Source: Methanobacteriota archaeon (lineage in GTDB: Archaea > Thermoplasmatota > Poseidoniia > Poseidoniales > Poseidoniaceae). Taken from it: a DNA stretch of 47,994 bases. The stretch is from positions 1 through 47,994 of the forward strand of contig JABIWF010000137.1 in the NCBI GenBank assembly GCA_018701175.1, read 5' to 3'. The notes under the pieces were generated by a model, which worked only from the letters and a program-made list of their open reading frames with translations, was not told the origin of the DNA and searched no databases. The translations under genes and the position numbers were made by a program. Positions 10,001 through 17,904 of this stretch are shown in pieces. Within the stretch, counting starts at the first letter, position 1, and each line of letters opens with the position of its first letter.

Positions 10001-11196
10001 ATTATTGGACTTTGTAGGGTAAAGGTCGTGTTGTATGCAGTGCCGTTTGCAGTGAAATTCATTGTTGAAGAAGGACTTGTCAAAGTGGTCCCGTTGATGT
10101 AGGTCTGATCTACTGAGTAAGTGACTGAATAGTTTGTACCTGATGTAAGTCCGATCATTTCTGCCGTTGAAGATGTAAGTGTAGTTTGGTATACATCAAT
10201 CGATTCCATGGATTGACCGCCTCCAGGTAAGTCTGTCGTGATTTCAATATCATAGACATTAGAAACCGCTCCTGAGCTAAATGTAGAATAGTGGTACACC
10301 TTGAAATAGTTCGTTGTATTCGTTGTAGCGGTGTATTCTGCAGCCTCATTGTCGGAGGAAGAACTCATTGAACCGAAATTATTGAAGGAAAGAGACATCC
10401 CTGTAGAACTTTCGATAATCGCATCAACATCCCCATTGGCGTGAGTGAATGTCAAATTGAAGTAATAGGTCACACCGCTGATCATTTGTATTTCGAAATA
10501 ATCATCATTGGCGACTGATGCAGAATTTATTTCAACACTTAAGCCAGTACAATAGATTGGTAAAATTGATGCTACGGTTGCAGTTGCAGGAGAGTCGTTT
10601 GGTTCTAAGATGTCCGGTGAAGTCCCAGCACCTGTACATGGATTAGGGATGGCGCTTCCATTGCTGCCTCCGGTACCACTGCTGGCCGTGAATTTTGAAA
10701 GCGTAAGATTCCAAGTTCCAGAGCCAGAGAATCGGGTGATCTCGATGTAAACCATGCCGCCAGGCGAGTTAGTATTGTTGGTTGAAAGCGTTTCTGGATT
10801 CGATACGTTTGAGGAACCAAGCCACGTGAGATTCGCGTCATAAAAGGCTAAATCGAAGTCGTTAAAGATCGTTGTTCCGTTTGGATAGGTTACCGAAGGT
10901 GTGAATGAAAGAGTGGCAGACAGGCCTTGATTTACGCTTAATGCAACGCGAAGGAAGTCATAGTCGTCGCCATAGTCAAGTTCTCCAGAACCGGAATAGG
11001 ATGAGGTGAAGATATAGTTGGTAATGCTCACACTCGTGTTGTCTGGCAAGTCGCCGCCAGAATTGAGATCATTCTGGTTTGGACCGACTGCAGATGCATT
11101 GAAACTCGCCATGCTGATACTTGTGAAAAGCAGAAGCATTGCCATTGCAACTGCGCGGAATTGTCGTGAGCCGCCTTTCGTTTGGTAAGAGGACAT
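7087..11196 (-). CDS. giant secreted thrombospondin type 3 repeat protein with C-terminal membrane anchor
   Basis: A 1369-residue protein with a Sec signal peptide (AVAMAMLLLFTSISMASFNASA). Two beta-rich regions follow that resemble bacterial pre-peptidase C-terminal domains; the second starts with the typical DILEPNDSPATA. Then come Ig-like or other beta domains up to about residue 640. A long array of Asp-rich calcium-binding thrombospondin type 3 repeats follows: first 27-residue units ending in DSTQW, then 33-residue Cys-containing units (DACP...GC). One transmembrane helix (LLYAILALLIICGLGAVLVV) precedes a cytoplasmic tail of about 75 residues that ends in a WW-domain-like segment, NWSKSADGSLYYYDNETGQW. 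Asn-x-Ser/Thr sites are abundant, so glycosylation is likely. The expected role is a long cell-surface stalk, adhesin or binding protein. No catalytic domain is recognised. Confidence 0.9.
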   Translation of the reverse strand: MSSYQTKGGSRQFRAVAMAMLLLFTSISMASFNASAVGPNQNDLNSGGDLPDNTSVSITNYIFTSSYSGSGELDYGDDYDFLRVALSVNQGLSATLSFTPSVTYPNGTTIFNDFDLAFYDANLTWLGSSNVSNPETLSTNNTNSPGGMVYIEITRFSGSGTWNLTLSKFTASSGTGGSNGSAIPNPCTGAGTSPDILEPNDSPATATVASILPIYCTGLSVEINSASVANDDYFEIQMISGVTYYFNLTFTHANGDVDAIIESSTGMSLSFNNFGSMSSSSDNEAAEYTATTNTTNYFKVYHYSTFSSGAVSNVYDIEITTDLPGGGQSMESIDVYQTTLTSSTAEMIGLTSGTNYSVTYSVDQTYINGTTLTSPSSTMNFTANGTAYNTTFTLQSPIMVESDYCIDVTLSDASGFLSFDSECTMIEVLQSTVLSSTSGSHSATNLTANTDYTLWWFVLNDVDFENNYNSTNDINLALNASAVYQEYINFTSSSTTESWLINWSGITTMDEHILVGILYTANSAINLTTGDGYIGIHDDAFIPQLPSLVVDSFSSSSTAATNNVDVKGSDLVPGDSYKSLIRITDAGGASIASTSLTSFTATAQNMSLPTFTYSTPNISGAYCAEALLYSNTNVQLIGDSGCFNLVFDDDNDSVANEVDLCPNSAAGAIVDIDGCALSQKDSDNDGYDDEVDVFPNDSTQYSDMDGDGYGDNPSGNSPDSFPNDSSQWSDYDTDGYGDNQNGNNSDAFPYDPTQWSDSDGDGYGDNASGNYADEYPADSTQWTDQDGDGYGDNPNGTNGDQFPTDSTQWADQDGDGYGDNPTGNSPDEFPTDSTQWADQDGDGYGDNPTGNNGDAFPADSTQWADIDSDGYGDNQAGNDPDAFPMDGTQWSDEDGDGYGDNQNGNAADKFPTEPTQWFDADGDGYGDNANGVSADQCLNTPAGQSVDLNGCSEQQKDDDLDGVSNSADACPSTPPGETVDSTGCSGSQEDADNDGVMDLFDACPLTPLGYEVDAAGCADTQRDTDADGINDQLDECPSTTPEMPVNGVGCSAAQRDTDTDGINDMMDTCPMTVVNTEVDENGCADAQKDDDSDAIKNDADQCPDTEIGIITDSFGCAEYQRDADDDMIDDTVDLCPATPSGQQVNSVGCAASQLDQDNDSVNNDKDLCPDTDESHSIDLDGCSGYQLDDDNDGVSNIDDTCPLTPESSIVFDDGCALSQMDTDMDNVNDAEDDFPLDPNETTDSDGDGISDTYDYYPNDPNRSEQDAESSGFGLLYAILALLIICGLGAVLVVRRNQNLPENNSPFATQSHGDTATEAFMNDESAKDLPAIETESQQWEENGVNWSKSADGSLYYYDNETGQWIPYQAE
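7497..8380 (-). repeat. tandem 99-bp coding repeat (33-residue Cys-containing thrombospondin type 3 units)
   Basis: About nine units follow the pattern D-x-D-x-DG(V/I)-x-(D/N)-x-x-D-x-CP-x-T-P...VD-x-x-GC-x-x-x-Q. The two cysteines per unit probably form disulfides, as in classical thrombospondin type 3 repeats. The array lies between the 81-bp array and the membrane anchor in the protein. Confidence 0.85.
8390..9095 (-). repeat. tandem 81-bp coding repeat (27-residue thrombospondin-like units)
   Basis: About eight full units plus a partial one encode D-x-DGDGYGDN...G...D-x-FP-x-DSTQW. The DGDGYGDN core and the STQW end are nearly invariant, while the middle (P-T-G-N-S-P-D-E) varies. The third-base positions also differ between units, so the array is not a very recent expansion. 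Each unit offers an Asp-rich calcium-binding loop. Confidence 0.85.
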
Positions 11197-11267
11197 ACCC
11201 CAACCATTTGCTACAGGTTTATGACAGTATGGAGTGACGGAATTGTTACTTCTTACGGAGTTTGGAG

Positions 11268-11507
11268 TTAAATTGCAGTTGGTGCTACATGACCTTCTTT
11301 TTTGTCGGCAGGTTTTCGAACTCGGGACCAGACTCCGCCCATCAATTCATCGTGATGTGCGTCGCAGTAGTGGAATCGGCGGTAAGCCTCTCGGAAGGAA
11401 TATGCTTTCTTGCCTGTAGCCACGAGATATCCTTCGGGGGAAAGTCGAGAGACAATCGTGCCTTCCACACCGCATCCTGGGAAATCACACACAGTTGTGC
11501 CGGGCAT
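11268..11507 (-). CDS. small putative zinc-binding protein
   Basis: A 79-residue protein with two Cys/His pairs: CDFPGC near the N-terminus and HYCDAHHDE near residues 45-53. They are separated by a strand-turn region (GTIVSRLSPEGYLVATGKK). The arrangement suggests a treble-clef or zinc-ribbon-like fold. No family is recognised. ATG at 11507 is chosen because the domain begins just after it. A GTG at 11567, sixteen bases after the stop of the biotin carrier gene, would add 20 residues and is a real alternative. It is the last gene of the acyl-CoA carboxylase gene string, though a shared function is not evident. Confidence 0.6.
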   Translation of the reverse strand: MPGTTVCDFPGCGVEGTIVSRLSPEGYLVATGKKAYSFREAYRRFHYCDAHHDELMGGVWSRVRKPADKKEGHVAPTAI

Positions 11508-11582
11508 GATTGAGTGTAGCGCTGACAGGTCTTTAAGTGTCGTATGGAATCGCAGATTCGATTTCACTTTTACGGGTACGAA

Positions 11583-11984
11583 TTACTCTGTTCCAGGCAG
11601 AGGTTCAATGACCACAAGAGGAATATTTGCTTCAATTGCTTGACCTTCTTCGCAATGAACGACAGTGACAGTTCCACTGATCGGTGCTTGAATCTCATTT
11701 TGCATTTTCATGGCTTCAAGGATGAGAATAACCTGTCCCTCAGTAACACTGTCGCCTTCGCTGACTTCAACCGTGACAACTTTGCCGGGGATGTTTGCAG
11801 ACACGGTTCCGGATTTCTTCTTATTGCCGCTACCGGTTCTCTTCTTTTTGGCAACAGGTACTGCATCTGGGATCTCAATTTCAAAGGTCTTGCCTTCAAC
11901 CGTTGCGGACCAAACCTTTCCTTCACCTTCGATGGTAACTTCAAATTCTACTCCGTCAACAATTACTTTTCGTGTTTCAGACAT
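11583..11984 (-). CDS. biotin carboxyl carrier protein of acyl-CoA carboxylase
   Basis: A 133-residue protein with a C-terminal biotinyl domain. The biotin attachment motif EAMKM carries the acceptor lysine K93, and the flanking glycines (PGKVV...EGD...G.I) of the lipoyl/biotinyl fold are present. The N-terminal ~45 residues form a beta-rich region (KVIVDGVEFEVTIEG), and a Lys/Gly-rich linker connects them. It carries carboxybiotin between a biotin carboxylase (not in the window) and the carboxyltransferase encoded upstream. It starts four bases after the stop of the small-subunit gene, so translational coupling is likely. The fused methyltransferase/biotin ligase at 30985-32457 is a plausible modifying enzyme. 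Confidence 0.92.
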   Translation of the reverse strand: MSETRKVIVDGVEFEVTIEGEGKVWSATVEGKTFEIEIPDAVPVAKKKRTGSGNKKKSGTVSANIPGKVVTVEVSEGDSVTEGQVILILEAMKMQNEIQAPISGTVTVVHCEEGQAIEANIPLVVIEPLPGTE

Positions 11985-11988
11985 TGTT

Positions 11989-12183
11989 TCACTTCCATGG
12001 TGAGCGGCTCGCTCTTCTGTGCATAAGGGAGGATTGTCCCATGTTCATTCGACGATGATCCTGCGACCATGCAAGTCCGGGCTTACGCGCAACCTGTCCG
12101 GGGTCATCGCCGCCCTGTGAGAGCATTGACATGACCGCAGCAATGGCAGCCATCCGGAGTGTTTCTTCGTTCGTTTTGGACAT
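11989..12183 (-). CDS. small subunit of the acyl-CoA carboxylase (delta/epsilon-like)
   Basis: A 64-residue protein between the carboxyltransferase and biotin carrier genes, with ten bases or fewer on each side. The N-terminal helix (EETLRMAAIAAVMSML) and the later 'W...HRRMNMGQSSLMHRR' segment resemble the short delta or epsilon subunits of biotin-dependent acyl-CoA decarboxylases and carboxylases, which have an 'AAIAAA' helix and a 'W..GR..LM..R' end and help hold the carrier and transferase together. A GAGGTG Shine-Dalgarno sequence overlaps the upstream stop region. The assignment rests on position and weak pattern similarity. Confidence 0.6.
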   Translation of the reverse strand: MSKTNEETLRMAAIAAVMSMLSQGGDDPGQVARKPGLAWSQDHRRMNMGQSSLMHRRASRSPWK

Positions 12184-12193
12184 GTTTCACACC

Positions 12194-13747
12194 TCACAAT
12201 GGGATGTTGCCGTGTTTACGGGCTGGGCGAAGTTCCTCTTTGTCGATGAGCATTTCGAGTGCCCTGCAAAGTTTACTTCTCGTTTGATTCGGTTCGATGA
12301 CATCATCGAGGTATCCGAGTGCAGCAGCAGTGTAGGGGTTTGCGAATTTCTCATTGAAATCTTCTGTCAAACGTTGTCGTTCTTGTTCAGCATTTCGGGA
12401 ACTTGATATTCGCTTACGGTGAATGATTTCTACGGCACCGTCTGCTCCCATCACTGCGAGTTCGCCGGTTGGCCATGCGACGTTATAATCACCTCGAATG
12501 TGCTTCGAAGACATGACATCGTATGCTCCTCCGTACGCCTTGCGAAGAATGACTGTGAGTTTGGGCACTGTTGCTTCTGCAAATGCATAGAGTAGCTTCG
12601 CTCCGTGGCGAATGATTCCACCCCATTCTTGATTGGTGCCGGGTAGGAATCCTGGCACGTCTTCAAGCGTGACAAGTGGGATGTTGAAGGCATCACAGAA
12701 TCGAACAAACCGTGCCGCTTTATCGCTAGCATCAATGTCGAGACATCCTGCTAGAACTTTGGGTTGGTTTGCTACTACACCAACGGTGTGACCTCCAAGG
12801 TGGCCAAAACCGATAACGATGTTTTGAGCCCAATCGGATTGAACTTCAAGGAATCCTCCATCGTCTAGAATTTCAGTAATCACATCAACAACATCGTATG
12901 CCTTTGTGGCTTGGTCAGGCATGATGGAATCGAGCGCATCGCATGAACGGTCAATCGGATCGCTGGTTTTCTTCAGAGGCGGGCGTTCAAGGTTGTTTTG
13001 CGGGAGTAGGTCACACAAGTCCCTCGCCATTTGGATGGCAGCCTCATCATCGGCAACGGTGAAATGAGATACGCCCGACTTAGTTCCATGTGTCGATGCT
13101 CCACCAAGGTCTTCGAAACTGACTTCTTCATTGGTGACTGTCTTGATGACTTCTGGACCAGTGATGAACATGTAGGACGATTCTTCGACCATGATGATGA
13201 AATCAGTGATGGCAGGTGAATAGACAGCGCCACCAGCACATGGGCCCATGATGACGGAAATTTGAGGTACAACTCCGGATGCACGAACATTTCGGAAAAA
13301 GATTTCAGCATAACTCCCCAGTGATGCAACACCTTCTTGGATTCTTGCGCCGCCTGAATCGTTTAGTCCAATGACTGGCCGACCAGTTTTGAGCGCCATG
13401 TCAAGTACCTTGCATATCTTTAGTCCGTGCATTTCGCCGAGTGAGCCACCGTAGGCTGTAAAGTCCTGAGCGAATGTGAAGACTTGGCGGCCGTTAATCG
13501 AACCGTGCCCAGTTACGACTCCATCGCCAGGTATGATGTCATTATCCATGCCGAAGTCTCGACATCGGTGTTCGACAAGCGCATCAATTTCTTGGAACGT
13601 GCCTTCATCAAGAAGAACTTCAATGCGTTCTCGCGCCGTCATTTTTCCTTTTTGGTGCTGCCTGTCAATCCTTTCTTGACCTCCTCCAATCTCACTGCGA
13701 GATTTACGATTACGTAGGTCTTGAAGTCGTTCTTCAGTCGATGCCAT
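12194..13747 (-). CDS. pccB: acyl-CoA (probably propionyl-CoA) carboxylase carboxyltransferase subunit
   Basis: A 517-residue carboxyltransferase of the PccB/MmdA family. It moves the carboxyl group from carboxybiotin to propionyl-CoA, giving methylmalonyl-CoA. Visible features are the start '[17 protein letters not shown]', the oxyanion-hole glycines GGARIQEGV and [19 protein letters not shown] in the N-terminal half, and the second crotonase half with '[29 protein letters not shown]'. Length is normal. It is the first gene of the minus-strand string, and GGGGAAG precedes the ATG at 13747. Propionyl-CoA specificity is supported by the divergent methylmalonyl-CoA mutase genes, not by residues alone. 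Confidence 0.93.
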   Translation of the reverse strand: MASTEERLQDLRNRKSRSEIGGGQERIDRQHQKGKMTARERIEVLLDEGTFQEIDALVEHRCRDFGMDNDIIPGDGVVTGHGSINGRQVFTFAQDFTAYGGSLGEMHGLKICKVLDMALKTGRPVIGLNDSGGARIQEGVASLGSYAEIFFRNVRASGVVPQISVIMGPCAGGAVYSPAITDFIIMVEESSYMFITGPEVIKTVTNEEVSFEDLGGASTHGTKSGVSHFTVADDEAAIQMARDLCDLLPQNNLERPPLKKTSDPIDRSCDALDSIMPDQATKAYDVVDVITEILDDGGFLEVQSDWAQNIVIGFGHLGGHTVGVVANQPKVLAGCLDIDASDKAARFVRFCDAFNIPLVTLEDVPGFLPGTNQEWGGIIRHGAKLLYAFAEATVPKLTVILRKAYGGAYDVMSSKHIRGDYNVAWPTGELAVMGADGAVEIIHRKRISSSRNAEQERQRLTEDFNEKFANPYTAAALGYLDDVIEPNQTRSKLCRALEMLIDKEELRPARKHGNIPL

Positions 13748-13907
13748 AGGCTTCCCCGAACGCCCTACGCAAAACCCGCCCTTATGCGTTGCCTATGGAT
13801 GAATTGAGAAATGTCCGTATTTTCGGGCTTCTTCCAGTTTCGTGATTTCAATACCTTTTACATTATTACAGGGGTGTGTTGATAGGGAGGCAGCGTATGC
13901 AACAACC
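13748..13907. promoter_or_regulatory. divergent promoter region between carboxylase and mutase genes
   Basis: This 160-base region separates two divergent gene sets of one pathway, so it must hold both promoters. On the plus strand, ACCTTTTACATTATTACAG (about 13850-13870) is AT-rich and may contain the mutase TATA element. On the minus strand, CGCATAAGGG (about 13780) is a weak candidate. No clear operator is seen. Confidence 0.35.
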
Positions 13908-14354
13908 ATGAGCGAACCGTGGCGAATCGTTGTTGCCAAGCCGGGTTTAGACGGTCATGACCGTGGTGCTAAAGTTGTAGCAAGAGCGTTACGAGACGCA
14001 GGAAATGAAGTTATTTACACCGGTCTGCGTCGAAGTGCACAACAAATTGTCGACACTGTTCGTGACGAAGACGCTCGATTTTTGGGGTTGTCCTCTCTCT
14101 CCGGTGCGCATCAGCATCTTTTCCCTCGAGTCTGCGATTTGCTCAAGCAAGAAGGTTTGAACGACGTGATTGTCTTCGGAGGCGGAATTATTCCAGTCGA
14201 TGATAGGGATGCCTTGTTTGCTTGCGGAATACGCGCCATTTTCGGACCAGGAACGCCGACGTCAGAGATTTTACAATTCATCGAAGAAGCAGTGCAAGTA
14301 GAAAACTCCGGTGTTGGTGAAGCGAGCGACTGGTATTGGACCTCATCGGCATGA
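13908..14354 (+). CDS. methylmalonyl-CoA mutase small (B12-binding) subunit
   Basis: A 148-residue cobalamin-binding domain protein. DGHDRG at residues 15-20 is the DxHxxG motif whose His coordinates cobalt. LSSLSGAH and the GGGIIP loop complete the nucleotide-tail pocket. In archaea the mutase is often split, with the catalytic (beta/alpha)8 subunit encoded elsewhere, as here. ATG at 13908 (MSEPWRIVVAKPG) matches the family start; the frame continues to 13842 but adds unlikely residues. Nine bases separate its stop from the MeaB gene. It converts (R)-methylmalonyl-CoA to succinyl-CoA together with the missing subunit. Confidence 0.93.
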   Translation: MSEPWRIVVAKPGLDGHDRGAKVVARALRDAGNEVIYTGLRRSAQQIVDTVRDEDARFLGLSSLSGAHQHLFPRVCDLLKQEGLNDVIVFGGGIIPVDDRDALFACGIRAIFGPGTPTSEILQFIEEAVQVENSGVGEASDWYWTSSA

Positions 14355-14363
14355 GGTGCTTGA

Positions 14364-15275
14364 ATGACTGCAGAATTTCTCACCGATGCCAAAACTGGAG
14401 ACCGTCGTTCGTTGGCACGAACACTGAGTGCGATTGAAAACAGGACGCTTCGCCTTGATGAGGCCCTCGCCGTTCTTGGTCCAGTTCCAGTATCTGAAGA
14501 TGGTAACTGGCAAACATTAGCCATTACCGGTGCACCGGGAGTGGGTAAGTCGTGCTTATTGGACGGATTGCTGACCTCTTGGGCCAAACAAGGTTTACGT
14601 GTCGCTGTTTTGGCAGTTGACCCTTCATCTCCTCGCACGGGAGGTGCTCTTTTGGGTGATCGAGTACGGATGACTGTCGTGGATGACAAAGAACTCAATC
14701 AGCAAATCTATCTGCGCTCAGTCGCAACTCGTAAAGCCTCAGGGAGTGTCCCAGTTATCGTCGAAGATATGACCAAAGTTTTGCTCTCGCTCGGATGGGA
14801 AAAAGTCGTTATCGAAACGGTTGGTGCAGGTCAATCAGAAGTACGCTGTGCTGCCTTAGCCGACCGTATCGTGGTGGTTGAAGGGCCAGCTCGTGGAGAT
14901 GGTATTCAGGCAGAAAAAGCAGGTTTACTCGAACTTGCAGATGCGGTGCTTGTGAACAAATCTGATCTGCCTGGTGCGGAATTACACGCCGATGAAATCC
15001 GAGAATCGTTTGAATTGGGTATCGGCTCAACCCCGCCTGTTGCTCTCACTTCTGCCCTCCACGGTACTGGAATCGATGATGCAGCAACCGTTCTACTCGG
15101 CCTTCCCTCCTCCGGCCGTTCAGTTCGTGCAAGATGGAGGGAGCGGCTTCTTGCGTTTCATGAACGGAAAATATTGGAGTCTCCAAAACTCGATGATTTA
15201 CTCCATAAGTTAGCGAAGGGTTCAATTGATTTGAACGAGGCCATGTCGCTCATAGGTGCATTTACCGATGAGTGA
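14364..15275 (+). CDS. meaB: MeaB/ArgK-type GTPase, chaperone of methylmalonyl-CoA mutase
   Basis: A 303-residue G3E-family P-loop GTPase that loads and protects the cobalamin cofactor of methylmalonyl-CoA mutase. Walker A is GAPGVGKS (residues 56-63). VLAVDPSSPRTGGALLGDRVRM is the MeaB signature, ETVGAGQSE is the switch/Walker B region, and NKSD is the guanine-specificity motif. It follows the B12 subunit gene by nine bases. Its stop overlaps the start of the next gene (ATGAGTGA). Confidence 0.95.
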   Translation: MTAEFLTDAKTGDRRSLARTLSAIENRTLRLDEALAVLGPVPVSEDGNWQTLAITGAPGVGKSCLLDGLLTSWAKQGLRVAVLAVDPSSPRTGGALLGDRVRMTVVDDKELNQQIYLRSVATRKASGSVPVIVEDMTKVLLSLGWEKVVIETVGAGQSEVRCAALADRIVVVEGPARGDGIQAEKAGLLELADAVLVNKSDLPGAELHADEIRESFELGIGSTPPVALTSALHGTGIDDAATVLLGLPSSGRSVRARWRERLLAFHERKILESPKLDDLLHKLAKGSIDLNEAMSLIGAFTDE

Positions 15276-15891
15276 ACAAGTCGAACTAACAAATCCCGTT
15301 GAACTCTCCGTCGGAGGTATGAAAGGGCATCTTTTTCGCAGGTCAATCCACCTTGGAATGTCTTTCTTGCCACTCATTTACTTTGAATGGGGAAAATCTG
15401 TGTCCGATTCGCTCGGATTGACGCTGCCTCAGTTCGTTTCCACAGTGGTTTTCCTTTTGTTTGTAGCAGAAGCAACCCGCCTCAAGTTTGGGATTACGAT
15501 CTATGGGCAGAGAGAATACGAGGCGCGACAAATCTCAGCCTTGGGTTGGGGTGCATTTGGTATTGGTCTGGTCTTTTTATTGGCGCCCACAAAAGAATAC
15601 ATTTGGCCGTTAATTCTCTCGCTTTCACTGGGTGACCCTTTCCTTGGTGAAATGAGACGCAAAGGGATGGATACCCGTAATGTCATTCTCTCTTCTACCT
15701 TGTTTCTCTTCGTCGTCTGGGTCGCTTGCTGGCACTTTGTCCAAACACCATTTTGGTTAGCGTTTCTCTTCGCTCCGCTGTGTGTTGCGTCTGAATGGCC
15801 TCGTTTGAGATACATCGATGACAATGCCACGATGGTTTTGATACCTCTCGGTATGATTCTTCTGCTTGAACCATTCCTTGGCTTAATCTAA
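15268..15891 (+). CDS. dolichol kinase/CDP-diglyceride-synthase-like membrane protein
   Basis: A 207-residue polytopic protein with about six transmembrane helices. Hallmarks of the Sec59/Dgk1/VTE5 family are an N-terminal 'HLFRRSIHLGMSFLPL' segment, GDPFLGEMRRKG in the middle (family: GD-x-x-x-x-x-x-G), and a C-terminal 'E-W-P-R...DDNATMVLIPL' (family: E....DN..I.P). Such enzymes phosphorylate polyprenols or diacylglycerol using CTP. In an archaeon the substrate is likely an isoprenoid alcohol such as dolichol used for protein glycosylation, but this is inference. ATG at 15268 overlaps the meaB stop; a GTG at 15256 is an alternative. Confidence 0.7.
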   Translation: MSEQVELTNPVELSVGGMKGHLFRRSIHLGMSFLPLIYFEWGKSVSDSLGLTLPQFVSTVVFLLFVAEATRLKFGITIYGQREYEARQISALGWGAFGIGLVFLLAPTKEYIWPLILSLSLGDPFLGEMRRKGMDTRNVILSSTLFLFVVWVACWHFVQTPFWLAFLFAPLCVASEWPRLRYIDDNATMVLIPLGMILLLEPFLGLI

Positions 15892-15955
15892 CGCTCTCTC
15901 TGAGAAAGATGATTCCATATGTTCAAATGTCGGTTCTAACTGGGAAGGTTGAGTG

Positions 15956-16078
15956 ATGAGGATGAGTGAAGAGGCCAAAGGTTCCGAACCCCCACAGATT
16001 ACCTATTTTGTCGTGTTTTCTCTGGCCATTCTTTTCTTGGCTATTTCAATGGTCCAATATCCACTTTGGAATCTTTGA
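15956..16078 (+). CDS. small single-span membrane peptide (40 residues)
   Basis: A short ORF, MRMSEEAKGSEPP..., followed by one strongly hydrophobic segment (TYFVVFSLAILFLAISMV) and a short QYPLWNL end. GGAAGG lies seven bases before ATG at 15956; ATG at 15962 is also possible. The soluble N-terminus plus a single helix is typical of small accessory subunits or regulators of membrane complexes. It lies 64 bases after the dolichol-kinase-like gene and 41 before asnB. No family is recognised. Confidence 0.55.
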   Translation: MRMSEEAKGSEPPQITYFVVFSLAILFLAISMVQYPLWNL

Positions 16079-16119
16079 AAGGGCAATGATTCAAGAGGGT
16101 CGCCTTTGAGGGTCGCTTT

Positions 16120-17904
16120 ATGTGTGGTCTAGGAGGGATGTTAGGTAGCCCTGACACTTCTGTGATTCACCGAATGAATACTCTTTTGTCACATCGAGGC
16201 CCTGATGGCAATGACGTCTGGTCCGATGATTCCATAGCCCTTGGGCACACTCGGCTCGCAATTGTCGACCTAGTAGGTAGTGCACAACCCTTGTTCGGTC
16301 CAACAGGCGAAGTGCTCATTGTCAACGGTGAAATCTACAACCATCGCACAATACGGAGTCAATCACCCCATTATCCTTGGAATACTCGAGGTGATTCGGA
16401 ATCCATTTTATCGCTTCTCCATTCGGCCAAGAGCAACTCGAACGATGCACTTACTGCTCGTCAGCATGCACGCTGGTTGTCGCAGTTGAATGGGATGTAC
16501 GCAATCGCTCTTTGGGATGCTGAGGCAAAGCAACTCATACTTGCTCGAGACCCTATGGGTATCAAACCGCTGGTTCGCACTCAGGTTGACGGCTCCTTGC
16601 TGTTTGCCAGCGAAACGAAGGAACTTCGTGCGCATGAATCTTACACCCCTGCTCTCGATGAGTTGGCTCTTGTGGCACGGTTAGCTTGGGAATATCCCCT
16701 TGATGGAACGACTTTGCTCAAGGATGTGGTTCAAGTTCGGCCGGGAACTGTGGAAGTTTGGTGTCTCGGTGATGAAGGTCAACCCCATCTGAGTGATTCT
16801 GCAGTGATTGAACGGCAACGCGTCGAACCATCTGCTGCATGGAATCCTGACACACAATCTGAGGCTCTATTGGAGAGTTTTGTAGCAGGTGTTTCGGAAC
16901 GGCTTATGTCTGATGTGCCAGTTGGTATCGTACTCTCAGGTGGCCTTGATTCATCATTGGTCGCTGCCGTGGCACATGAGGCTGCTGAACGAGCGCAGCA
17001 ACCAGTTCCTGCATGTTGGACCGTTGCAGAAAGTGAAGACAACCCTGATTGGATGGCTGCAGAAGAGGTCGCTTCATCCTTCGATCTTGAACACCATCAG
17101 CATATCCTTGAACAGGATTCTTTCGAGACCAAATTACCAGATTTAGCTTGGCATGGTGAAGACTTGGATGTGACCGTCCTGTTTTTCCAGCCACTTTTTG
17201 AGAAGATGTCTGAGCATGTCAAAGTTGGACTCTGTGGGCAAGGTGCAGATGAGTTGCATGCAGGATATCCCCGATACCGTGATTTGAAGCAGCACAGTGA
17301 TTTGATCGATGCACGTTTGGCATCAATGTCGCATCCTTTCGCTCGCCAAATCGAGAACAAGGCTCTTCCAATCGGTGAACATTGGTATGACTCGGACCAT
17401 ACCGGAACAAGCCATACCGATTCGCTCGATGAGTTTCTTCAATTCGAACTCGATCACGGTCAACTTTCAAATTTCCAACTCCGCTTAGTTGACCGCCATT
17501 CTATGGCGCATTCTCTTGAAGTGCGAGTGCCTTTCCTGTCATCCTCTCATCGCCAGGCCAGCCACCGGTTGCCGATGGACTGGCGCCTTCCCTCAAACGG
17601 TGATGAAAAGGCAGCTCTTCGCTCAGCAGCGGCCCTTACTTCATTGCCGCGAAACATCGTTTATCGACCAAAACTTCCCGCTGGACGAGCCACTTCTCCA
17701 AGCTTGATTGACTCATTACTCAACGACTTCAAGCCACAAAGCGAAGCAATAATTGCGCGATATCCACTGTTGGCTGGGGCATTGAACACTCAACCTGAAA
17801 TAGCACTTGGTTTAGGGCTGTTTGAAGCAATGCATTTGCATGGAGATGGGCGACGTAAGCCCAATGGTTCAACATATGATTTGCTCAGTGAGGTGATTGG
17901 ATGA
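16120..17904 (+). CDS. asnB: asparagine synthetase, glutamine-hydrolysing (AsnB type)
   Basis: A 594-residue two-domain enzyme. The N-terminal glutaminase starts MCGLGG, with the catalytic Cys2 exposed after Met removal; SHRGPDG, NGEIYN and GDSE correspond to its substrate loop. The C-terminal synthetase has the pyrophosphate loop LSGGLDSS. It makes asparagine from aspartate, glutamine and ATP, although AsnB-like proteins can also amidate other substrates. The C-terminus (RPKLPAGRATSPSLIDSLL) is of the longer archaeal/bacterial type. Its stop overlaps the start of the next gene (ATGA), so the two are translationally coupled. Confidence 0.92.
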   Translation: MCGLGGMLGSPDTSVIHRMNTLLSHRGPDGNDVWSDDSIALGHTRLAIVDLVGSAQPLFGPTGEVLIVNGEIYNHRTIRSQSPHYPWNTRGDSESILSLLHSAKSNSNDALTARQHARWLSQLNGMYAIALWDAEAKQLILARDPMGIKPLVRTQVDGSLLFASETKELRAHESYTPALDELALVARLAWEYPLDGTTLLKDVVQVRPGTVEVWCLGDEGQPHLSDSAVIERQRVEPSAAWNPDTQSEALLESFVAGVSERLMSDVPVGIVLSGGLDSSLVAAVAHEAAERAQQPVPACWTVAESEDNPDWMAAEEVASSFDLEHHQHILEQDSFETKLPDLAWHGEDLDVTVLFFQPLFEKMSEHVKVGLCGQGADELHAGYPRYRDLKQHSDLIDARLASMSHPFARQIENKALPIGEHWYDSDHTGTSHTDSLDEFLQFELDHGQLSNFQLRLVDRHSMAHSLEVRVPFLSSSHRQASHRLPMDWRLPSNGDEKAALRSAAALTSLPRNIVYRPKLPAGRATSPSLIDSLLNDFKPQSEAIIARYPLLAGALNTQPEIALGLGLFEAMHLHGDGRRKPNGSTYDLLSEVIG

